Below are positions 26,166-35,006 of a stretch of 64,000 bases of DNA, in pieces (the first letter of the stretch is position 1; every line of letters starts with the position of its first letter). This DNA is from JABCYV01 sp035512155 (GTDB lineage: Bacteria; Acidobacteriota; Terriglobia; Terriglobales; Acidobacteriaceae). The notes under the pieces were generated by a model. It saw only the letters and a list, made by a program, of their open reading frames with translations. It did not search any database and was not told the DNA's origin. A program made the position numbers and the translations under genes. The stretch is taken from positions 7,822-71,821 of the forward strand of contig DATKEN010000121.1 of assembly GCA_035512155.1 (NCBI GenBank), written 5' to 3'.

Positions 26166-26795
26166 TCAGTCCAAATTCCTTTGCTTTACCGGCCTAAAAT
26201 GTACTTCATAGAGGGGGAGAACGATTCCATTTTCTTCGTCTGCGCCAATCGAAACGCACAAGTCCTTGGCGGCGTCAAATTCGATCTGAAACTCGCCAAA
26301 CTGATTTGTCTTCGTTTCCGCAACTCTCGACTTCCCTTCCTGCAAGCGCACAGCTACTCCCTGAGCCACACGGCCCTTACCTGCACGGTTCAACACCTGC
26401 CCAATTAGGCAAGCGCGATCTGCCTCTCGGCGTGGTTCGAGACGCAAGTCAATGCAATAGTCATCTGTCTCATAGAGAAATTGCCTAGCCGAAACGGAAC
26501 CACGTACGCCGGCCGTGAGCGGTTGCAAATTGGAGTCGAATAACAACCGAATTCCACTGCTCACTTCGGGCACGACGGCAGCGATCTGACTCTTGGCTAC
26601 TCGAACTATGTCATCGGGAGGAGTGAATGCGCTTTCCACGCGTCCGATCGCGACGACACTCTTCCATATCTGCAAAGTCGCCGTACACTTCTGGCACCCG
26701 CTATCGATATGATGTTGCATCGCGATTCTTGTACTCGGTGACACCACGCTATCCCTCACAAAGTCGGCCCAAAGTGCCTCGCTGAAATGCGTCAC
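26166..26795 (-). CDS. Candidate anti-sigma-like zinc-binding protein with carboxypeptidase-regulatory fold
   Basis: The N-terminus contains HHIDSGCQKC (residues about 28-37), a variant of the anti-sigma zinc motif with four instead of three residues between His and Cys. The C-terminal half is a carboxypeptidase-regulatory-like beta domain (ACLIGQVLNRAGKGRVAQGV, TKTNQFGEFQIEFDA). No membrane segment is visible. I prefer the GTG at 26795, five bases after GGAGG; a TTG at 26798 is adjacent. It lies 120 bases after the TPR-CHAT gene, itself coupled to a sigma factor gene. That position and the His/Cys motif suggest it binds the sigma factor, but this is inference. Confidence 0.78.
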   Translation of the reverse strand: MTHFSEALWADFVRDSVVSPSTRIAMQHHIDSGCQKCTATLQIWKSVVAIGRVESAFTPPDDIVRVAKSQIAAVVPEVSSGIRLLFDSNLQPLTAGVRGSVSARQFLYETDDYCIDLRLEPRREADRACLIGQVLNRAGKGRVAQGVAVRLQEGKSRVAETKTNQFGEFQIEFDAAKDLCVSIGADEENGIVLPLYEVHFRPVKQRNLD

Positions 26796-26917
26796 CAAAA
26801 CCTCCGCTGGGGAACGGACCTAGAACCTGCCGTCTCAGTTGCCTAATCGGGTGCTCATGGAATAAGGGAGCCAACCAGAGGAAAAAATATAGGGGCGGGA
26901 AAATAATTTCTGTCGGA

Positions 26918-29830
26918 CTACGCTTTGCCCACCAGAATGAATGGAGCCCACTGATAAGAATGGGGATAGCTTGATCGCAGCTCCAGCATGGCGGCCTGCA
27001 GCGCGGCTGCCTTGGTCTTTCCCGACTGGAGGAAGCGGTAGAAGACAGTCATGAACTCGGCCGTACTCTTGTCGTGTACGTCCCAAAGGCTAAGGATCAA
27101 AGACTGGGCCCCAGCATGCAGAAGACCTCGCGCCAAGCCGATCAACTCGTCACCGGCGGCAACCACATTCAACCCGGTGGAGCATCCACTCAAGGTTATC
27201 AACTCGACTGGAAGCCTTAGTTGATACAGATCAAACAAACTCAGAAAAGAATCTCCCAGCCGGATTGCGGAAAACATCGGATTGTCGTGGCGAAAACGGC
27301 CATGGGTCGCAATGTGAATCAGGCGACTTGCGGGCCCCTTACTCCGCAGAATTTGTTCGCTGGCATCTTGACCAACGAAGAGTTCAGCCTGCTCTAGAAC
27401 GCCCGTGAGCGCCTGCACTTCGTCCAAGATTGCGGGAGCTTGCGGGTCGGGAATGCCAAATACCAATGCAGCTCCGGAAGAGTTCGCGGTTCTGGCCTGG
27501 CTGAGAGCATAGATGCTGGCGCTGGGCGAATACGAAATCGTATGCCGATCAATCAGGTGTTGGGTGCCATCAAAAAGGGCGTGAAATGGAACGTAGTGGA
27601 GCAAACCGTGAGGCACTAAAACCAGGTGACTCGCTGTCAGGCGACTCGCAACCGGCGCAACAAGCTCATCGTAAAGTTCCCTCAAATGGGCTTGCGTGGC
27701 CTGAACCAGCGAATCGTAAAACTGTTCCAGGTATTCCGGATTCAAGCGGAACTTGGAAAGTTGGAACTGAAGCAGTCGCAGGAAACTGGCCACCCGGGTT
27801 TCCAGCGTGACTGGCAGAATCTCTAGACTCTCGCGCCCCAGCAGACACACCAGAATCCGGTCGCGTACTCGAAAGTACTCAATCACTAATGTATCGGCAG
27901 GGATCGCTGCACGAATCGTAGCAAGCGGCATGTGACTGGGGGTTTGCAAACCTGCTTGCATAGCGTCAGCGTCCGTGGCCTCGCGCAGCATATGTATCAG
28001 TTCTTTCTCGCGATCTCGAGCTTGCTTCTGGAGAGTTGCGATTCGTTCCGCGGATTGCTGCTCCGGCTGCAATTGTTCTCGTTCGATCAAGTTGTAATAC
28101 CAGTTCAGTTCTTCACGCAGATCCCGGATCGAGCGGACCAGTTCACTCTGGCCTGGCTCGCTTTCCGCAAGTGTTGGCGCTGGCCTGACGAACAAGTCCA
28201 TCAGGCTGCGGGATTTGGCTTGTTCAACAAAAGCGAATGCCTCTTCCACAGAGGCCACGCCATCATTCCGGCGTAAGCAGAGTTCAACCAGGTTCTCGTA
28301 CACCTCCAAGCGGTTTTTTATAAACGCGATCTTCAGCTCCTCGCCGCGAAGGCTGCCACGGAGGGTCTCCAGTGCCTGGCGTGCGGTCTGGTACGAGGTG
28401 TAGGCTTCATCGCGATTACTCCTGGACGAGTGGATATTGCCCAACAGCAGATGGGCTTGATAGGTCAGAAACGGCGCTTCCAGTTCCGGGGCTTTCTCGG
28501 CTGCGGCACGAGCGTGCTCGAATGCCTGATCGGGATCGTCCGTGCGCAGGGCAATCCTGGCCAGCAAGAGTTGAGCCAATACGGACTTGTTGGTTAAATT
28601 CAGGGCGCGGAACGAGTTCAGCGCATCGCTGCAGAGCCGACGCGCCTCAAAGAAACGGCCTTCGTTGTAGAACACAAGCGCTCGGTACAAGTCGATCAGC
28701 GATGGCCAGGCTTGGTTTTTTTCGCGGACGAAAGTCTCGCGCGCTTCCGCGAACAGTTTGAGACCTTCAAAGGCGTGCCCCTTCTGGCTTGCGGCCATGG
28801 CTGAAAATGCCAGGCACTTGGCAGCCTCATAGCCCATGCCCAGTTTGCGAAAGCCTTCATAGCCTTGTTGGGCAAGCTCGGCCGCTTCTGCGCTGAGATT
28901 TAGTTCCAGATAAAGCTCCGCCAGGTCGAGGTTGCACAATGCGTGATGATAAGCATCGCCGATCTTGTTGGAATTCAGGCGCGTGGCCCGCAGCATTTGA
29001 ATTGCCTTGCTGTACTCACCGCGCAAATAGTGCAGATACGAAATGTTGTAATCAGCCTGGGTCACCAGCAACGGCATGGCATGTTCCGCACAGAACTTGC
29101 GGGCCTGTTGGTATGCGTTCAGGGCCTTGGAAAAAGCGTTCAGGCTGATGTAGCAGGTGGCCATGTTACTGAGAACCGCGGCTATGCCCTCGGCGTCTTC
29201 CTCCTCCGGCAAGCCACGATAAGCACTCTCATAGCATGCCAGCGCCTCCACGAAACGGTCCTGCCGATAGTAGATATTCCCGATGTTGATCTCAAGCCGC
29301 GCCAGCCTCCAAGCATTGCCTTCGTCGGTGAATATCTTCCGCGCGCGTTCGCCGGCTGCGAACGCCCGGTTGTACTCACCCAAGAGGAGCATCGGCTGTA
29401 TCGATCCGCTCAACGTGCGGGCGACCTCGTGCGTTTTCCCGACGGCGTCGAATAGTGCGACCGCCTGTTCATGGAGATCGACTGCGGAAGCGTGTTCCCC
29501 CTTCGAGTACAGAACGTTGGCTTTCGCCCTCAGGGCCCGGGCCAAGGATTCCTTATCGTCAAGTTTGTTGGCAATGGTAAGAGCGGCGTTGGCCATGCGC
29601 AGAGCCTGTTGCACATCCACCCGGACCTGCTCGCGTACCTGGTCAGTGAGTTCAGCGACGACCTCAGGTTGAAGCAGCGACTGATTCTCTGACACAAACT
29701 TTGACTGGCTGGTCTCGTCATCCAAGGTCAACAGCTTGCTAAGCAATTGCTTCGTGTTTGTTAAAGGACGGCCAGGCGCGGTCAATTGAAACCCTCTTTT
29801 TCCAGCCGTTCCCGGAGTTTTTTCAGGCAT
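26918..29830 (-). CDS. TPR-CHAT protein (caspase-like peptidase)
   Basis: Residues about 60-500 form a long TPR superhelix (LARALRAKANVLYSKGEHAS, NIGNIYYRQDRFVEALACYE, HLLLGNIHSSRSNRDEAYTS). A coiled linker follows, then a C-terminal CHAT domain (LVLVPHGLLHYVPFHALFDG onward). The caspase-type dyad is intact: His843 in LIHIATHGRF and Cys883 in LSGCSTG. The CHAT domain then continues through ELIGLARGLLHAGAQSLILS. CHAT domains cleave specific partner proteins. The ATG at 29830 lies inside the sigma factor gene (49-base overlap), so synthesis is coupled. The architecture is the same as Csx29 of type III-E CRISPR, although no CRISPR gene is present here. Confidence 0.93.
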   Translation of the reverse strand: MPEKTPGTAGKRGFQLTAPGRPLTNTKQLLSKLLTLDDETSQSKFVSENQSLLQPEVVAELTDQVREQVRVDVQQALRMANAALTIANKLDDKESLARALRAKANVLYSKGEHASAVDLHEQAVALFDAVGKTHEVARTLSGSIQPMLLLGEYNRAFAAGERARKIFTDEGNAWRLARLEINIGNIYYRQDRFVEALACYESAYRGLPEEEDAEGIAAVLSNMATCYISLNAFSKALNAYQQARKFCAEHAMPLLVTQADYNISYLHYLRGEYSKAIQMLRATRLNSNKIGDAYHHALCNLDLAELYLELNLSAEAAELAQQGYEGFRKLGMGYEAAKCLAFSAMAASQKGHAFEGLKLFAEARETFVREKNQAWPSLIDLYRALVFYNEGRFFEARRLCSDALNSFRALNLTNKSVLAQLLLARIALRTDDPDQAFEHARAAAEKAPELEAPFLTYQAHLLLGNIHSSRSNRDEAYTSYQTARQALETLRGSLRGEELKIAFIKNRLEVYENLVELCLRRNDGVASVEEAFAFVEQAKSRSLMDLFVRPAPTLAESEPGQSELVRSIRDLREELNWYYNLIEREQLQPEQQSAERIATLQKQARDREKELIHMLREATDADAMQAGLQTPSHMPLATIRAAIPADTLVIEYFRVRDRILVCLLGRESLEILPVTLETRVASFLRLLQFQLSKFRLNPEYLEQFYDSLVQATQAHLRELYDELVAPVASRLTASHLVLVPHGLLHYVPFHALFDGTQHLIDRHTISYSPSASIYALSQARTANSSGAALVFGIPDPQAPAILDEVQALTGVLEQAELFVGQDASEQILRSKGPASRLIHIATHGRFRHDNPMFSAIRLGDSFLSLFDLYQLRLPVELITLSGCSTGLNVVAAGDELIGLARGLLHAGAQSLILSLWDVHDKSTAEFMTVFYRFLQSGKTKAAALQAAMLELRSSYPHSYQWAPFILVGKA

Positions 29831-30366
29831 CGCCCTCGAATGAATCCGATCGAGCCAGTCGCGATCCCCAATTCTTTGGCGACTTGCTCATAGGGGCGAG
29901 ATGGGCTCTCGAAGAACAGCATTCCGATCATCTGGTGACATCGAGGTGGAAGCGCGGCGATAGCATCACGGAGTTTCTGTTCTCGCTGCAACTGGTAAAG
30001 CATTTCCTCGGGTAATTCTTCAGTGCCAGTCTCCGGCCGGTCCTCAATCTCGTTCGCGTCGGCAAAAAGATCCAGACGCTGTTTTTTCCAGTTCAAGCAT
30101 TTGTAATAGCTCATCTGCATCAGCCATTTGGGAAGAGCACGCGGTTCACGCAGTTGGGCTAAATCGGAAAGAAGATCGAGGCAGACGGACTGGAAAATAT
30201 CCGCTGCATCCTCCCGGGTCAGACCAAACTTGATGGGGATCGAGAAAATCAGGTTCTTATATTTCTCAATCAATCTCGACCAGGCCGCTTGATTGCCTTT
30301 GCGGCATTCGCTTATCAGACGCTCATTCGACCACGAGACCTCGCGGGCCACGAGCGCCTGTTTCAC
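29782..30366 (-). CDS. ECF-type RNA polymerase sigma factor
   Basis: The 194-residue protein has sigma region 2 (AAWSRLIEKYKNLIFSIPIK, DAADIFQSVCLDLLSDL, LPKWLMQMSYYKCLNWKKQ) and region 4 (AIAALPPRCHQMIGMLFFES, YEQVAKELGIATGSIGFIRG), with no region 3. The GTG start overlaps the TGA of the peptide-binding protein gene (GTGA), so it is translated with the transporter. Its own 3' end overlaps the TPR-CHAT gene by 49 bases. It should direct transcription of a specific regulon, possibly including this locus. Control by the nearby zinc-binding protein and by CHAT cleavage is a hypothesis. Confidence 0.93.
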   Translation of the reverse strand: MKQALVAREVSWSNERLISECRKGNQAAWSRLIEKYKNLIFSIPIKFGLTREDAADIFQSVCLDLLSDLAQLREPRALPKWLMQMSYYKCLNWKKQRLDLFADANEIEDRPETGTEELPEEMLYQLQREQKLRDAIAALPPRCHQMIGMLFFESPSRPYEQVAKELGIATGSIGFIRGRCLKKLRERLEKEGFN

Positions 30367-32138
30367 CTCGCTGCACCGCGGCCGGAAGCGCCTGCTTGGC
30401 GGAAATACAGTTGTTCAACATTCCACAACGTGTTCGGTTCCAGAATCGCTGGACGGAAGTTGGCGACATTCTTTTTCGCGCCCACCAAAATATTAGGCGT
30501 GGCAAGAAAAACGCACGGAAGGTTCTGCCCAATGAGTTCCTGCACTTGATCGTAGAGATGTTTCCGCCTGTTGTATTTGAGCTCGAGCATTTGTTTCTGC
30601 ATAAGCTGGTCGATTTGGGCTTCCCAGTCCGTAGCAGGCTTTGGCTCACCCAAATGCCAGAGATGAGTGCCGCCGCTCGAGAGCCACACATTCAATTCAG
30701 GGTTTGGATCGGCATCCCCGCCTCCCAGAGCCATGATGCTGGCTTCGTAATCATAAGTTTGAAAGACGCGGTCGAGAAGCGCGCGGAACTCCAAGGGAAC
30801 CACGTGGACATCCATCCCAAGCTTGCTCAAATCATCCTGAATGATAGTTGCCATCTTCATGCGTTGCGCATTCGACGAGCTTGCAATGATGGAGAATTCC
30901 ACCACCTGACCCTGGTGATCCAGCAGCTGGCCGTCGCCGCGCCAGGAAAAACCGGCTGACTTCAATATTTCTCGTGCGCCCTCCAGGGAACGTGAGGGAT
31001 GAGGCAGTGCCTGGTCCACCCAGAACTTGTTTGACGGACTCACATTTCCCCACAGCGGCACCCCGCGCCCCGCATAGACCAGCCTTACGATGTCGTCTCG
31101 ATCAATCGCAGACGAGACAGCTTGCCGGAATTTCAGGTCCGCAAACCAAGTCTGCTTGGCCGAAATCTTGTCCAGATTTCGAGATTTGAGATCGTTGAGG
31201 TTGAAAACAAGAAAGTTGTACTCCAGGCTTGGACCGAGGTCGAAGAGTTCAAAACCGCGGCTGGGCGCCTCTTTCGACAATAGCGCGTAGTTTTCCGCGC
31301 TCACCCGGCTGATCACGTCCGTGTCGCCGGCTTGGAAGCGAAGCACCTGAGCATCTTCATTTCCCACAAACAGGAAGATAAGTTCGTCAAGATAGGGGAG
31401 GCGATTCTTGTTCCGGTCTGCTTTCCAGTAGTACGGATTGCGCTCGAGTACAATCCGCTGTCCAGCCACGTACTCTGTGAACCGAAAGGGTCCCAAGCCG
31501 GCAACTGCTGCAGGAGACGTACTGAGCGTCCACGCCTGTGCGAATTTGCCCTCCGCGTAAGGTTTTTCAAGAAGATGACGTGGCATTATCGCCAGACTGT
31601 CGAAAATTCGCTCGGCTGCGGCATAGGGTTGCGCCAGAGTAAAGCGTACCGTGTACTGGTCAACCTTCTGAACCTCAATCGGCTTTCCACCCACGACCAG
31701 AAGATCGCGCTGCGGGGAATGCACCCTATCATCGAGATAGACTTGAAAAGAAAACACCACGTCGTCCGCATCGAAGGGCTGGCCGTCGGAGAAACGCACG
31801 CCATGGCGCAGTTTGACCGTAAACACCCGGCCATCCTTTGACATGCTCCAGGACTTCGCCAAAGCTGGCTCCGTCTGTTGCGAAGCTCGGTTGATGTGAA
31901 TCAGATCCGCCGTCAGCCGGCCGATCACCTCACGAGACGGGGCATCCGCCGCCGTGACTGGATTAAGTGTCTTGGGCTCGCTTCGCTGGGCTACTACAAG
32001 ATTGCCGCCATAATGCCCAACTTCGTTGTCGGTGATTTGCAGCTCTTCGCCGCGCTGTAGAGATTGAGGATCAGAGGACGCCAAACAACTGAGAGCACAG
32101 GCGAGGAAAAGGGTCGCGAGACAACCCAAACGTTGCAT
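30363..32138 (-). CDS. Peptide ABC transporter substrate-binding protein (SBP_bac_5 family)
   Basis: The product of about 590 residues has a signal peptide when started at the ATG at 32138 (MQRLGCLATLFLACALSCLA); a frame extension to 32189 overlaps the permease gene. Family hallmarks are present: EPKTLNPVTAADAPSREVIG, LAKSWSMSKDGRVFTVKLRH, GVRFSDGQPFDADDVVFSF and a C-terminal ELIGQNLPCVFLATPNILVG. It would capture oligopeptides or similar ligands in the periplasm. No clean lipobox is seen, although Cys residues lie near the cleavage region. The stop codon overlaps the sigma factor start, an unusual coupling of a transporter to a regulator. Confidence 0.93.
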   Translation of the reverse strand: MQRLGCLATLFLACALSCLASSDPQSLQRGEELQITDNEVGHYGGNLVVAQRSEPKTLNPVTAADAPSREVIGRLTADLIHINRASQQTEPALAKSWSMSKDGRVFTVKLRHGVRFSDGQPFDADDVVFSFQVYLDDRVHSPQRDLLVVGGKPIEVQKVDQYTVRFTLAQPYAAAERIFDSLAIMPRHLLEKPYAEGKFAQAWTLSTSPAAVAGLGPFRFTEYVAGQRIVLERNPYYWKADRNKNRLPYLDELIFLFVGNEDAQVLRFQAGDTDVISRVSAENYALLSKEAPSRGFELFDLGPSLEYNFLVFNLNDLKSRNLDKISAKQTWFADLKFRQAVSSAIDRDDIVRLVYAGRGVPLWGNVSPSNKFWVDQALPHPSRSLEGAREILKSAGFSWRGDGQLLDHQGQVVEFSIIASSSNAQRMKMATIIQDDLSKLGMDVHVVPLEFRALLDRVFQTYDYEASIMALGGGDADPNPELNVWLSSGGTHLWHLGEPKPATDWEAQIDQLMQKQMLELKYNRRKHLYDQVQELIGQNLPCVFLATPNILVGAKKNVANFRPAILEPNTLWNVEQLYFRQAGASGRGAAR

Positions 32139-32160
32139 ATGGATTCCGTGAACTGATCTC

Positions 32161-33192
32161 TCAGATTGAGCCAGATTGTAACCGTTCATGAAAAGCGTTG
32201 GCTACATTGAGGTAACCAAAAGAAACAAGTACCAGAGCGACCGCCGGCAAAAACATCCACCAATAGGAAACAAGCACGTTGTACTGCCGCAGGTTGGCCA
32301 GCAGGTTTCCCCAGCTGGGCATCGGCTCGCTCAGCCCCAGCCCAAAGAACGACAGAGTGACCTCGGCGATCACATATTGCGGCACCAGCAGGGCGGCTTG
32401 TGTTAGCAATATCCCGTAAGTATGTGGCAAGACATGGCGGCGCAGGATGTAATAGTCAGAGGCTCCAAAACCACGGCTAGCAGTGACGTATTTTCGATTC
32501 TTAGCGCCGAGCACGATTCCTCGAATGAGCCGCGCCGGCCGCGCCCATCCAATTGTTCCTATCACGACGACCAGCAGTAAGAAGGTTTGGGTTGGACTGA
32601 TGTGCAGCGGCAAAAATGCGCGAACCGCAAGCAGCAGATAAAGCCAGGGCAGGACGAGAAAGAGTTCGGCCAAGCGCATGGCCGATTCGTCAAGCCATTT
32701 TCCGTAGAAACCTGAGATGCAGCCGATCAACAAACCAAGCAACAATGATGTTCCAGTGGCAAGAAGTCCCGCGGCCACCGAGATTCGCCCACCATACAGG
32801 ATCCGCGAGAATTGATCACGCCCGTAGTTGTCGGTTCCGGCTAGAAAGATTCGTGCCGGAGCCTCTACTCCAAACAGATGGATCCGCGACGGCCACAAGC
32901 CAATAATCTTGTACTCCGGCCCCGCGACAAAAAAATGCACGGGATACTGGTGCTCGCGGGATTCTTCGTATTCGTAGATGCCGTGCGGTCGCGCTACATA
33001 TTGGTAAATAAAAGGCCGAGCGTGGAGGTGTCCGACGGCATCCACAACGCGAACCCGCGTTGGCCGCGCGAAGGGGAAATCACGATTCTGGGTGGCCGGG
33101 TCGTACGGCGCAAGAAATCCTGCCAACAGTATCGCTAAGTGCAGCGATAGCAGAAAAATCACTGCGGTAACGATTTTGCGCTTGCTTGTCAT
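32161..33192 (-). CDS. Peptide ABC transporter permease (DppC/OppC-like)
   Basis: The 343-residue membrane protein begins with a first helix (VTAVIFLLSLHLAILLAGFL) and the DppC N-terminal motif APYDP. The inner-membrane permease domain follows (GGRISVAAGLLATGTSLLLG) with the EAA-type loop (RKYVTASRGFGASDYYILRR, VLPHTYGIL). About 80 residues between helix 1 and the next segment (PTRVRVVDAVGHLHARPFIY through GTDNYGRDQFSRI) are longer than in classical DppC and probably lie in the periplasm. It starts three bases after the DppB stop. Confidence 0.93.
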   Translation of the reverse strand: MTSKRKIVTAVIFLLSLHLAILLAGFLAPYDPATQNRDFPFARPTRVRVVDAVGHLHARPFIYQYVARPHGIYEYEESREHQYPVHFFVAGPEYKIIGLWPSRIHLFGVEAPARIFLAGTDNYGRDQFSRILYGGRISVAAGLLATGTSLLLGLLIGCISGFYGKWLDESAMRLAELFLVLPWLYLLLAVRAFLPLHISPTQTFLLLVVVIGTIGWARPARLIRGIVLGAKNRKYVTASRGFGASDYYILRRHVLPHTYGILLTQAALLVPQYVIAEVTLSFFGLGLSEPMPSWGNLLANLRQYNVLVSYWWMFLPAVALVLVSFGYLNVANAFHERLQSGSI

Positions 33193-33195
33193 GCA

Positions 33196-34158
33196 CTATT
33201 CCACTCGGATCCGCGGATCCGCGATAACCAGCATTAGGTCCGCTAGAAGGCTCCCCAACACCATGAACAAGGTCGACGACATGACCGCCCCAACCACCAC
33301 ATAGAGATCTCTGGACATGGACGCCTCGAGTAAGAGGGGGCCTATGCCGGGCCAGCCAGTGATTACCTCAACCAGGAGCGAGCCGCTCAAAAGTCCGGCC
33401 ACCGAAAGCCCGAATAGAGAGATCAGGGGATTCCCTGCCGCAGGTAATGCGTAGCGGAAGAGCAGCCTTGCAGGCCCGATTCCGTGCCCCCGCGCAGCTT
33501 GGATAAACGGCAACTTCAATACTTCAATCATGCTCGCCCGAACATGCCGCACCAGGACCGGCAGGCTCGCGAGCACGAGTGTAGTCAGTGGAACAATCAG
33601 GTGCGTCACTAAGTCGATCGTCTTTCCCCATAAGCCGAGTTGATCGAATCCCACGGAAGTCATGCCGCCCACCGGCAGCGCATGAGTACGGATCGCGAAA
33701 TACAGAAGACCGAACACAAGAACCAATTCCGGAACGGAGAGAAGCAAGGACGTGCCACCCATACTGAGACGGTCATACCATCTCCCTGGGTGGTTAGAAA
33801 TCCAAACTCCAAGGGGCACTGCAATCACCCACGATAGCAGCATTGCCAAAGTGGTTAGAAGCAGCGTATTGCGCGCTCGTACTATCAGCAGGCTTCTGAC
33901 GGAGGAGTTGTAGGCGAACGAATATCCCCATTCTCCGCGAAGGACCGACTCCACCCAGCGAGCGTATCTTACTGGCAATGGCTTATCGAGTCCGTACTGA
34001 GACCGCAACGCGGCAACAGTCTCGGACGAGATCTGAGGATTAAGTTTCATTTCATCGAAGAAACTGCCCGGCGCGAGGTCGCTGAAGAGAAAGCACAACA
34101 TCGAGACACCAATTAACAGCAGTATCCCGTGAATAACACGCCGCTCGAGATACTTCAT
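33196..34158 (-). CDS. Peptide ABC transporter permease (DppB/OppB-like)
   Basis: The 320-residue permease starts with a membrane helix (GILLLIGVSMLCFLFSDLAP) followed by the DppB periplasmic segment with RSQYGLDKPLPVRYARWVES. Further helices and the coupling-loop motif (RASMIEVLKLPFIQAARGHG) are present. It forms the channel with the DppC-like protein. The start overlaps the ATPase stop by four bases, and the next gene follows after three bases. Confidence 0.94.
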   Translation of the reverse strand: MKYLERRVIHGILLLIGVSMLCFLFSDLAPGSFFDEMKLNPQISSETVAALRSQYGLDKPLPVRYARWVESVLRGEWGYSFAYNSSVRSLLIVRARNTLLLTTLAMLLSWVIAVPLGVWISNHPGRWYDRLSMGGTSLLLSVPELVLVFGLLYFAIRTHALPVGGMTSVGFDQLGLWGKTIDLVTHLIVPLTTLVLASLPVLVRHVRASMIEVLKLPFIQAARGHGIGPARLLFRYALPAAGNPLISLFGLSVAGLLSGSLLVEVITGWPGIGPLLLEASMSRDLYVVVGAVMSSTLFMVLGSLLADLMLVIADPRIRVE

Positions 34159-35006
34159 TGCCCGCCTCCGGCCTGGGCTGTTCGAAAGGCCGCTTCGACA
34201 ACGCCAACCGAGGCCAGCAAGTCTTTGGTGTGAGCGTGCTGAGGGGCACTGAATACCTGTTGCCTTGATCCACGCTCAACGATTTTTCCCTGATGCATGA
34301 CGGCAACAAAATCGGCAACCTGTCCCACCAGGGAGAGGTCATGTGAAATCAGCAGATAGGTCAAAGAATGGGATGTTTGAAGGTCCAGGAGAAGGTTGAG
34401 AATCTGAGCCTGAGTCGCCAGATCCAAGCCGGAGAGTGACTCATCGAGTATCAGGAAGATCGGCTTCAAGGCAATTGCCCTCGCAATTGCCAGGCGTTGG
34501 CGCTGGCCGCCGCTGAACTCCAGTGGGAAGCGATTTGCCGCGTCTGGTGACAACCCAACTTCTTCCATCAATTCGCACGCCCGTGCCCGCAGTCGGGGGC
34601 CGCTTTCTCGACCCTGAATTTCCAGCGGTTCCTCGATGATTTGTGCCGCCGAGAAACGTGGATTTAAGGCTCCAGCCGAATCCTGAAACACCATTTGGAT
34701 CTTTGGACGCAGTGCCGTCAACTCTCGCGAATTTGCGAGCGATATTTTGCTGCCCTCAAACCAGATCTCACCTCGATCCGGTTTTTCCAACATCCCTAGG
34801 CAACTCGCCAGGGTAGACTTCCCCGAGCCCGACTCACCGACGAGTGCCGTCAAACATCCAGGAGCAATCTCCAGGTCCAGATCCGTGAGCGCGTCGATCA
34901 CAAACTTCTTTCTCGAAAACGGAGCGCGTTGCACATATCGCTTGCATAGCGCTCTCGCCTTCACGAGGGCTGGTTTGATCGCACGGGCTGCCGCCTCAGT
35001 TCCCAT
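34155..35006 (-). CDS. Peptide ABC transporter ATPase (DppF/OppF-like)
   Basis: The 283-residue ATPase has Walker A (GESGSGKSTLASCLG), the ABC signature (EFSGGQRQRLAIARAIA), Walker B (IFLILDESLSGLD) and the switch His (YLLISHDLSL). It lacks the long oligopeptide C-terminal Cys segment that its partner ATPase has. It overlaps the upstream ATPase by 11 bases and the downstream permease by four. Confidence 0.94.
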   Translation of the reverse strand: MGTEAAARAIKPALVKARALCKRYVQRAPFSRKKFVIDALTDLDLEIAPGCLTALVGESGSGKSTLASCLGMLEKPDRGEIWFEGSKISLANSRELTALRPKIQMVFQDSAGALNPRFSAAQIIEEPLEIQGRESGPRLRARACELMEEVGLSPDAANRFPLEFSGGQRQRLAIARAIALKPIFLILDESLSGLDLATQAQILNLLLDLQTSHSLTYLLISHDLSLVGQVADFVAVMHQGKIVERGSRQQVFSAPQHAHTKDLLASVGVVEAAFRTAQAGGGQ

